Assembly (NCBI GenBank): GCA_045118075.1
Contig: JBGUOI010000155.1
Span: 1 to 47,177, forward strand
DNA length: 47,177 nt
Source: Merdiplasma sp045118075
GTDB lineage: Bacteria; Bacillota; Clostridia; Lachnospirales; Lachnospiraceae
Reading direction: 5' to 3'
Under the pieces are notes generated by a model, which saw only the letters and a program-made list of their open reading frames with translations, searched no databases and was not told the origin of the DNA. This document shows positions 41,645 to 47,177 of this stretch, piece after piece. The position numbers and the translations under genes are program-made. The number at the start of each line of letters is the position of its first letter. Position 1 is the stretch's first letter.

Positions 41645-42202
41645 TCAGCCCACCTCCTTCTGGATTTCTTCAACTTCTTTCTGCCATTCGGGGCCTTCGT
41701 CGGAATTGTCATTCCAGGCCTGGATCATCTGGATGATCCGCATGACAAGGCTGATGCTCATAAAGGAAAACATCAGGACCTGGGAGAAGTAGACGACCTG
41801 CATCGGCAGCTGCATGGCCGTGGAGACCATCCTGAACTTGATGAATGCAAGTCCGGGAACCGCTTTAAACAGGATAAAGAGGCTTAAAACCAGCATAGCG
41901 ACCGTCACCAGCAGACGGATGGCTTTGTTGACTTTATGCAGTCCCTTTGATTCAAGAAAGTCTTTAAGAAACTCAACAAAAACAAATTCATCCTTTAAGA
42001 TCGCCACGCCGCAGCCGAAGGCGACCATGTAGATAAAGGTATAACGTGCGGCTTCCTCAGTCCAGGACGGAGCGGAGGGAAGCAGGTTGCGGCTGATGAT
42101 CTGGATCAGCACGCAGATACAGAAAGCCAGGTAGAACACACAGCCGAACGCGCAGAGGATTTCTGTATAGACCTTTACAAACTTGTCAAATCCCTTCTTC
42201 AT
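41645..42202 (-). CDS. dctQ: TRAP transporter small permease subunit
   Basis: DctQ-type subunit, 185 residues, with four transmembrane helices (about 15-38, 52-72, 90-110, 130-152). The SWTEEAARYTFIYMVAFGCG segment is the family signature. The chosen ATG has GAGGAG at normal spacing; a reading nine codons longer overlaps this site and the hairpin upstream. It is separated from dctP by a hairpin. Confidence 0.92.
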   Translation of the reverse strand: MKKGFDKFVKVYTEILCAFGCVFYLAFCICVLIQIISRNLLPSAPSWTEEAARYTFIYMVAFGCGVAILKDEFVFVEFLKDFLESKGLHKVNKAIRLLVTVAMLVLSLFILFKAVPGLAFIKFRMVSTAMQLPMQVVYFSQVLMFSFMSISLVMRIIQMIQAWNDNSDEGPEWQKEVEEIQKEVG

Positions 42203-42222
42203 CGTTATCTCCTCTTCCAAAA

Positions 42223-42253
42223 GAGCCAACGGCTGACAAAAAGCCGCTGGCTC
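42223..42253 (-). terminator. Intercistronic hairpin between dctP and dctQ
   Basis: On the minus strand GAGCCAGCGGCT and AGCCGTTGGCTC form a 12-bp stem with one G-T pair and a loop of seven bases, followed by four T residues. It probably terminates part of the transcripts or protects the dctP 3' end, giving more binding protein than permease. Confidence 0.75.
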
Positions 42254-42278
42254 CTGATACCTGTTTGGTTTATGTCAA

Positions 42279-43262
42279 TTATTTAGCGGGATTAGCTGCT
42301 TCGATCTCTTCGTAGAGTTCTTTCTGGCTGTCGGTCAGGATCGGAAGAACGCCGGCGATCATAGCCTCAGCGAACTCATTCTGGTCAACATCGATAAACT
42401 CCATGCCTTCCTCCTGAAGCTGCTGCTCGAAAGCTTTTTCATTCTCAAGGAACAGCTCATGCTCTACTTCCTGGGCATGCTTTCCGCCGTCAAGAACGAC
42501 CTGCTGCAGATCCTCGGGAAGAGCCTCGAACTGAGCCTTGCCCATTGCGATGTAGACCCATGCACGAAGGTGAGCGGTCTTGATGAGGTAATCCTGGACC
42601 TCATAGAAGCTCTGGTTCTGGATCATGGCATAGGGATTCTCCTGAGCCTCGATGGTGCCCTGCTGCAGAGAGGTGAATACTTCGTTCAGTGCCATGGGGG
42701 TGGGCTTTGCGCCGATAGCTTCGAAAGCGGCCACGGTCATGGGAGACTGCGGAGTACGGATAAGCAGGTTCTGGCAGTCAGCAACAGACTCGATCTTCTT
42801 GTTGGAAGTGATGTAACGCGGGCCTCTGGTGAAGTAGCCGAGAACTTTCATGCCGGCTTTGTCCATCAGGTCTTCGAATTTCTTTCCTACTTCGCCTTCC
42901 AGAACGGCTTCCATATGCTCATCGGACTGGATCAGGTACGGCATACCGATCATGCCCAGGTCCGGCTCGTATGTCTGCATGGACTCACCGGTGAAGGTAA
43001 CATCACATCCGGACTGCATAAGGATGGATGTCAGCATGTCGACCTCAGAACCAAGCTGAGAGTTGGGGTAAACTTCGACTTCGATGCGGCCGTCGGAATT
43101 CTCTTCCACGTACTCTTCAAATGCCAGAGCTGCCTGGTGCCAGGAGTCATTCTCTGCATTGATGTGGCCGACAGAGATCGTGTAATCTGCTGCGTTTGCG
43201 GCAACTGCCAGTGCCAGTGTCATGGCTGCGGTAACCGCTGCCGTCATCAGTTTTCTTGTCAT
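42279..43262 (-). CDS. dctP: TRAP transporter substrate-binding protein
   Basis: DctP-family extracytoplasmic binding protein, 327 residues, with a signal peptide (about 1-24, ending ANA-AD). No lipobox cysteine is seen, so anchoring in a Gram-positive cell would have to be by interaction with the permease or by an uncleaved signal. The conserved ligand-carboxylate arginine is in NLLIRTPQSP, and the following GAKPTPMALNEVFTSLQQGTIEAQENP is the family signature. It is the first gene of the uxu operon, with AAGGAGG before the ATG. Confidence 0.94.
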   Translation of the reverse strand: MTRKLMTAAVTAAMTLALAVAANAADYTISVGHINAENDSWHQAALAFEEYVEENSDGRIEVEVYPNSQLGSEVDMLTSILMQSGCDVTFTGESMQTYEPDLGMIGMPYLIQSDEHMEAVLEGEVGKKFEDLMDKAGMKVLGYFTRGPRYITSNKKIESVADCQNLLIRTPQSPMTVAAFEAIGAKPTPMALNEVFTSLQQGTIEAQENPYAMIQNQSFYEVQDYLIKTAHLRAWVYIAMGKAQFEALPEDLQQVVLDGGKHAQEVEHELFLENEKAFEQQLQEEGMEFIDVDQNEFAEAMIAGVLPILTDSQKELYEEIEAANPAK

Positions 43263-43323
43263 GGTTCATTTCCTCCTTATAATGAATAACAACATACTAC
43301 ATCCACCTTGAATGTACACTTAC

Positions 43324-43352
43324 ATGCTAACATGTTAGTTGATCTCCGTCAA
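43324..43352 (-). promoter_or_regulatory. dctP promoter with palindromic operator
   Basis: On the minus strand TTGACG and TAGCAT are 17 bases apart. A perfect 12-base palindrome, CTAACATGTTAG (43327-43338), overlaps the -10 and the spacer. This is a likely repressor site, probably for the GntR-family protein encoded just upstream. The -10 match is weak. Confidence 0.55.
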
Positions 43353-43420
43353 TCTGACATAATGACACAAATATGAGTGCCTTTTTTATCCATATTTACT
43401 TAAAGGATTTCCCTGCCTCC

Positions 43421-44134
43421 TTACAGTCTTTGTATGATCAGGCCATTCTCCTCTTCTTTCTTGAAATAATCGGGAAAATGAGCGATCATCTTATCCTTTT
43501 CATATCTGATCTTACGCAGGTGATGGGCAAGCTCTTCCCTTGCCCCGGTAAGGTCACCTTTCTCAATGCATGAGATCATCCGCTCATGCTGCGAGATCGC
43601 CTCTCCCATAATATCCTCGACCCGGACCGAAAGAATGCGGAACCGGCAGTCATGTCCGTTCACACTCTGGAGCGTATCCCAGGCAAGCTCCTGCCCGGCC
43701 GCCACAAACAGTTCCCGGTGCATCAGGTTGTCCAGCCGGATCAGTTCTACGCTGTCTTTCGCCTTCATACATTCTTTCTGTTTCCGGATCAGGTCTTTCA
43801 TCACCTCCACATTTTTCGGGGTGCACTTTTCCAGAAACGGATCGATGACCGCCAGCTCGAGACTCTCCCGGATAAAGCGCTCCTGAAGCACACGGTTTAA
43901 GTCGATGCGCGAAACAATGGTCTCTTTCTGGGGAACGATATCGACCAGGCTTTCTTTCTGCAGCCGGATGAACGCTTCACGGACCGGCGTGCGGCTCACA
44001 TTCAGCCTGTTTGCCATTTCCTGGGTGCTCATTACCGTCCCGGGTGCCAGACTCAGCGACATGATCGCGTCGCGCAGCACCTGGTAGACTGCATCCTGAA
44101 CAGAATTCTTTTTAACGATCCCTACTTCCATCAT
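43421..44134 (-). CDS. GntR-family (FCD domain) transcriptional regulator
   Basis: A 237-residue regulator. The N-terminal winged helix (about 8-75) shows the GntR pattern VSRTPVREAFIRLQKE. The C-terminal all-helical FCD domain (about 85-220) retains the metal/ligand-site residues in RLDNLMHRELF, SQHERM and ELAHHL (an Asp and three His). FCD regulators commonly sense sugar acids or dicarboxylates. It lies 158 bases upstream of dctP in the same direction and 18 bases after the NERD-like gene, so it may be transcribed with the oxidoreductase genes. A role as uxu/TRAP repressor is likely. Confidence 0.9.
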   Translation of the reverse strand: MMEVGIVKKNSVQDAVYQVLRDAIMSLSLAPGTVMSTQEMANRLNVSRTPVREAFIRLQKESLVDIVPQKETIVSRIDLNRVLQERFIRESLELAVIDPFLEKCTPKNVEVMKDLIRKQKECMKAKDSVELIRLDNLMHRELFVAAGQELAWDTLQSVNGHDCRFRILSVRVEDIMGEAISQHERMISCIEKGDLTGAREELAHHLRKIRYEKDKMIAHFPDYFKKEEENGLIIQRL

Positions 44135-44152
44135 TTTTCCACTCCCAGATCA

Positions 44153-44896
44153 TCATTTGTTTTTCCCGGAGCTCTTCCGGATACGGACCACGTGTTCATT
44201 GAGTTTCCTGGAGATCTCCCCGGGATCGATCTCTTCATCCTCCGCCGCCACGCTTTCGCGCAGATGTGCGATCAGGCCCGGCGTATCGAAAACTTCCTCC
44301 GGGTGGGCTGTCACCAGCTCCATACCCCTGGCGGTAAAGACAGCCGCGATTCTTAAGGGGACCTGCCTCATCCCGTTCTCATCCATCAGCGCCCTCACAA
44401 GGGTATACTGCTCCTTGCAGGCAGTGAGCGGATTGGGAATGGTCTGGTCATTTCCGTTCATGTGCTGGTTCCAGCTGCCGTTCTTTTTTTCGGAGACGAC
44501 GCCGCCGTAACCGAAGCAGTCAAAGCCGATCACTTCACTCTTCGTCACCAGCAGTGCCAGCAGGTTGGCGGTCTTCGATCCTCTCGTCACCGTTCCGGGA
44601 TAGACAAGCCCCAGCCTGTTGCGGCGGGCGAAGATCAGCAGCGTGGAGACCAGGCTCTTTAAGTCCCCGCTGCGGCTGTTCGACTGATAGGGCTCCCGTC
44701 GGTCCTTTTTCTCCCCGTCCTTTTTGGGCGGAGCATAACCCTCTTTGCGCAGCCTGCCCGTCAGCAGGCGGATCAGGTCTTCGGGTTCGAGTCCGTACCT
44801 CCTCATCAGCATGGGAATGATAAAGATCAAAAGCAGCGCCAGGATCAGAGGAAGTATTTTACTGAATGTTGTCTGGTTCGTCAAAAGGTTGGTCAT
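44153..44896 (-). CDS. Membrane-anchored protein with a possible NERD-like domain
   Basis: A 247-residue protein with one N-terminal transmembrane helix (about 13-31), a basic linker (about 48-75), and a soluble domain. From about 93 to 165 the pattern LGLVYPGTVTRGSK..., KSEVIGFDCFGYGGVV, NGSWNQ and NPLTACKEQ recalls the nuclease-related (NERD) domain, although the usual catalytic Glu-x-Lys is not clear (GFDCFGYGG instead). This makes nuclease activity doubtful. The start overlaps the DUF1667 stop as ATGA. I cannot assign a role; it is tightly linked with the flavoprotein genes. Confidence 0.7.
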   Translation of the reverse strand: MTNLLTNQTTFSKILPLILALLLIFIIPMLMRRYGLEPEDLIRLLTGRLRKEGYAPPKKDGEKKDRREPYQSNSRSGDLKSLVSTLLIFARRNRLGLVYPGTVTRGSKTANLLALLVTKSEVIGFDCFGYGGVVSEKKNGSWNQHMNGNDQTIPNPLTACKEQYTLVRALMDENGMRQVPLRIAAVFTARGMELVTAHPEEVFDTPGLIAHLRESVAAEDEEIDPGEISRKLNEHVVRIRKSSGKNK

Positions 44897-45261
44897 GAGC
44901 TCTTCTCCACCGTGCGGGTCGCGATCACATCACTGTCTGTCCCGAGAATATTCCTGATCAGTACGTCTCCGGCCCTGACCGGGGCCGGCACCTTCAGTGC
45001 CTTGATCAGCTCCATTGCTTCAAAGATCCCGCCAAGAGGGATCGGTGCGGTCAGCCGCACGCTCACCAGGTCACTTTCCCCGCCAGTCACCAGTACCGAA
45101 GAAGCGATGGTTCTTCTCGGGTCGGTCAGCTCCTGACGTACGTAGGCTTCCCCGCGTTTGCACATTGCACCTTCAAGGCGGATGTTTTCAAGGTTTTCTT
45201 CATACTCTGCGATGATCGTGCATCCGTTCGGACAGACGATACAGGTAAATTCCTTTTTCAT
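44893..45261 (-). CDS. DUF1667 protein (CxxC redox partner of flavoprotein dehydrogenase)
   Basis: A 122-residue protein with the N-terminal CIVCPNGC motif and a third cysteine in GAMCKRGEAY, as in DUF1667. These proteins are consistently encoded next to glycerol-3-phosphate dehydrogenase-like flavoproteins in anaerobes and are thought to be iron-sulphur or redox partners that replace GlpC. Start and stop overlap neighbours as ATGA. Confidence 0.9.
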   Translation of the reverse strand: MKKEFTCIVCPNGCTIIAEYEENLENIRLEGAMCKRGEAYVRQELTDPRRTIASSVLVTGGESDLVSVRLTAPIPLGGIFEAMELIKALKVPAPVRAGDVLIRNILGTDSDVIATRTVEKSS

Positions 45262-46511
45262 TCCGCACTCACCTCCAGTTTCATCCGGGAGACCGGTTTC
45301 ACCTGCAGGGTGATCATCTCGGCGGGAAGTGCCCTGCGCATCTTTTTCTTTCCGACGATTTCATCCCCCTGCCTGGCTGTGATCGTCACATTCTCCAGCG
45401 GGCGTTTGACACGCAGCGAGAGTTCAAACGGTTCCTCGCCGGTAAAAAGCTGCGGAACGGTGTGGTGGACCGGATCGGCGCAGGCGATCTCAATTTCCCC
45501 GCGTCCTTTAAGCGTCCCTTCCAGGTAGCGCGCCGCTGCTTCCGCAAGCCGCTCCGCTTCCATGGAAACGAAATCCACCAGGTCATGTACATGCAGGACA
45601 TTTCCGGCTGCAAAGATGCCGTCACATCCGGTCATGAGATGTTCATCCACCACCGCGCCTCTCGTCCTCGGGTCGAGGACGACGCCTGCGTCGAGCGAAA
45701 GCTCGTTTTCCGGGATCAGGCCGACCGACAGGATGAGCGTATCGCATTCGTAATACTTTTCCGTACCGGGAATCGGGGTGAAGTGCTCATCCACTTCGGA
45801 GACTGTTACGCCTTCAAGGCGTGTATCGCCGTGAATCTGCGTTACCGTATGCGAGAGGTACAGCGGAATGCCGTAATCATTCAGGCACTGCTGTATATTT
45901 CTGGGAAGACCGCTCGGATAAGGCGCAACCTCAAAGACCGCCCTGACATGGGCGCCCTCCAGGGTGAGCCTTCTGGCCATGATCATTCCGATGTCTCCCG
46001 ATCCGAGGATGATCACCTCCCCGGCAGGCATCCGGTTGTAGAGATTGATATAAGCCTGGGCCACACCCGCGGTGAACACGCCCGCCGGCCTCTCTCCCGG
46101 GATCGCCAGGGCCCCTCTCGTTCTTTCACGGCAGCCCATCGCCAGCACAACGGCTCCGGCCTCCACGATCATAAGTCCCCCGCGGGTCACGATCGTCACT
46201 TCTTTCTCCGGCGTGACCTGCGTCACCGCTGCCATCGTAATATAAGGAATCTTACGCTCCTTCACCTCATCGATGAAGCGCGCGGCATACTCGGGACCGC
46301 TCAGGCTCTCACCGAACCTGGTCAGTCCGAAACCGTCATGGATGCACTGACGCAGGATTCCGCCAAGCTGTGCTTCGCGCTCTGCGATCAGGATGCTGCG
46401 GATCCCTTTATCATACAGTCTCACCGCCGCTGCCAGTCCCGCCGGGCCGCCTCCGACGATGAGCACATCGACTTTCTTTCTATCCGTCACAGGAGATTTG
46501 ACTTCCGGCAT
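45258..46511 (-). CDS. FAD/NAD-dependent oxidoreductase (GlpB-position subunit)
   Basis: A 417-residue pyridine nucleotide-disulphide-type oxidoreductase. It has an N-terminal FAD motif DVLIVGGGPAGLAAAVRL (about 15-32), a second nucleotide motif with VIILGSGDIGMIMARRL (about 168-184), and a DGIFAAGNVLHVHDLVD motif near the flavin (about 295-311). The IHDGFGLTRFGESLSGPEYA segment is typical for the partner of GlpA-like flavoproteins in DUF1667 clusters. It probably shuttles electrons from the dehydrogenase to NAD+ or another acceptor. It follows the upstream gene without a gap. Confidence 0.9.
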   Translation of the reverse strand: MPEVKSPVTDRKKVDVLIVGGGPAGLAAAVRLYDKGIRSILIAEREAQLGGILRQCIHDGFGLTRFGESLSGPEYAARFIDEVKERKIPYITMAAVTQVTPEKEVTIVTRGGLMIVEAGAVVLAMGCRERTRGALAIPGERPAGVFTAGVAQAYINLYNRMPAGEVIILGSGDIGMIMARRLTLEGAHVRAVFEVAPYPSGLPRNIQQCLNDYGIPLYLSHTVTQIHGDTRLEGVTVSEVDEHFTPIPGTEKYYECDTLILSVGLIPENELSLDAGVVLDPRTRGAVVDEHLMTGCDGIFAAGNVLHVHDLVDFVSMEAERLAEAAARYLEGTLKGRGEIEIACADPVHHTVPQLFTGEEPFELSLRVKRPLENVTITARQGDEIVGKKKMRRALPAEMITLQVKPVSRMKLEVSAE

Positions 46512-47177
46512 TTAATCTTCCCTCACCTTTCCGAAAAACAGCTGGGACCCTTCTCTTGCATAGGTGATCTCTTTGACAGGGATTCCCAGTTCCTCCTCCA
46601 GCATCCGGGTGATTCTCATCTGGCAGTAGCCGCCCTGGCACCTGCCCATCATCGCCCTGGTCCTGTACTTGACGCCGGTCACGGTCTTTACTCCCAGCGG
46701 GCTTCGAACCGCCTGCAGCAGTTCTGCCCTGGTGACTTTCTGGCACCGGCAGACCAGTTCGCCGTAATCCGGATCTTCCCGGATCGCCTGAGCCTGCTCC
46801 TGAGGACTCATATCCGCAAAACGCCGGATGCCTTTTCTTATGGGATCAAACTCCTCATTTTCCTCAAACTTCTCTCTCTCCCGCATCATTTCGATCACAT
46901 AGCGCGCGATCGGCACGGCGCTCGTGAGGCCGGGCGATTCGATTCCGACCAGGTTGACGGCTCTCGGCGCAATGTCATCTCTGATCTCGATCTTATAATC
47001 CTGGATCTTTCCGTCCTCATCCGCCCACTTGGGCAGGATCCCGCTGTAAGTGCGGATATAGTCGCCCCTGCCGAAATGAGGCCAGATGGTCTTTGCCTCT
47101 CTCTCCAGATATTCCAGGTTCTTTGGCTCCACCCCGTACCAGTGGTTGTTGTCCGTATCCTCGGCTGTCGGTCCGAG
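46512..47177 (-). CDS. GlpA/LhgO-like FAD-dependent dehydrogenase, C-terminal part (5' end beyond window)
   Basis: The visible 221 residues are the C-terminal part of a flavoprotein of the glycerol-3-phosphate or 2-hydroxyacid oxidase family. The edge starts with LGPTAEDTDN, followed by GIESPGLTSAVPIA near the FAD site. The last third is a BFD-like [2Fe-2S] domain with CRCQKVTRAEL and GRCQGGYCQMRI (two CxC/CxxxxC cysteine pairs). The reading frame is open to the edge, so the true start is outside. It would make the first subunit of a GlpABC-like complex with the next two genes. The substrate cannot be told from this fragment. Confidence 0.88.
   Translation of the reverse strand, partial: LGPTAEDTDNNHWYGVEPKNLEYLEREAKTIWPHFGRGDYIRTYSGILPKWADEDGKIQDYKIEIRDDIAPRAVNLVGIESPGLTSAVPIARYVIEMMREREKFEENEEFDPIRKGIRRFADMSPQEQAQAIREDPDYGELVCRCQKVTRAELLQAVRSPLGVKTVTGVKYRTRAMMGRCQGGYCQMRITRMLEEELGIPVKEITYAREGSQLFFGKVRED

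Overview
The window looks like a chromosomal segment of an anaerobic, moderately GC-rich Bacillota, most likely a Clostridia of the Lachnospiraceae type. This is inferred from strong AGGAGG-like ribosome binding sites, TTG and GTG starts, sigma-A type promoters, an oxygen-independent cobalamin pathway with CbiGH and CbiET fusions, a DUF1667 flavoprotein set and TRAP-fed hexuronate catabolism. Nearly every gene lies on the minus strand. The one clear exception is a ROK-family glucokinase near 28.9-29.9 kb. No tRNA, rRNA, CRISPR array, intact insertion sequence or phage gene was seen.

1-16 kb: one long cobalamin operon read right to left. A consensus promoter and a cobalamin riboswitch with a terminator hairpin (15.65-16.0 kb) precede cbiK (with a signal peptide), a BtuFCD-like ABC importer, then cbiD, cbiF, cbiGH, cbiJ, cbiET, cbiA, cobT, cobU, cobS, a miniature CobU-like gene and cobC, which is cut by the left edge. 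Most junctions are ATGA overlaps. The one break is a 225-base palindrome-rich insert between cbiGH and cbiJ. cbiL, cbiC, cbiP and cbiB are not in the window.

16-27.6 kb: a likely single operon for a multisubunit cation/proton antiporter of the Mrp/Mbh type (subunits E, F, G, MbhD-like, MbhE-B fusion, C and four large NuoL/M/N-like subunits), followed by a cation diffusion facilitator and an exported ComEC-like metallo-beta-lactamase-fold protein. No hydrogenase subunits are present.

27.7-32.3 kb: a secreted protein of unknown function diverges from a ROK glucokinase. The glucokinase converges on kdgK-eda. The 609 bases between the two convergent stop codons are filled by three long palindromic elements enclosed by a further outer inverted repeat. 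This is the most unusual structure in the window.

32.4-36.4 kb: a small membrane protein and a heterodimeric ABC exporter. 36.5-43.3 kb: a probable hexuronate/aldonate operon, dctP-dctQ-dctM-zinc dehydrogenase-uxuA-uxuB, whose product 2-keto-3-deoxygluconate would be used by the nearby kdgK and eda to give pyruvate and glyceraldehyde 3-phosphate. Palindromes in the spacers of the dctP and eda promoters suggest control by a GntR/FCD regulator such as the one at 43.4-44.1 kb. 44.1-47.2 kb: a NERD-like protein, DUF1667, and two flavoproteins resembling anaerobic glycerol-3-phosphate dehydrogenase subunits. The last is cut by the right edge.
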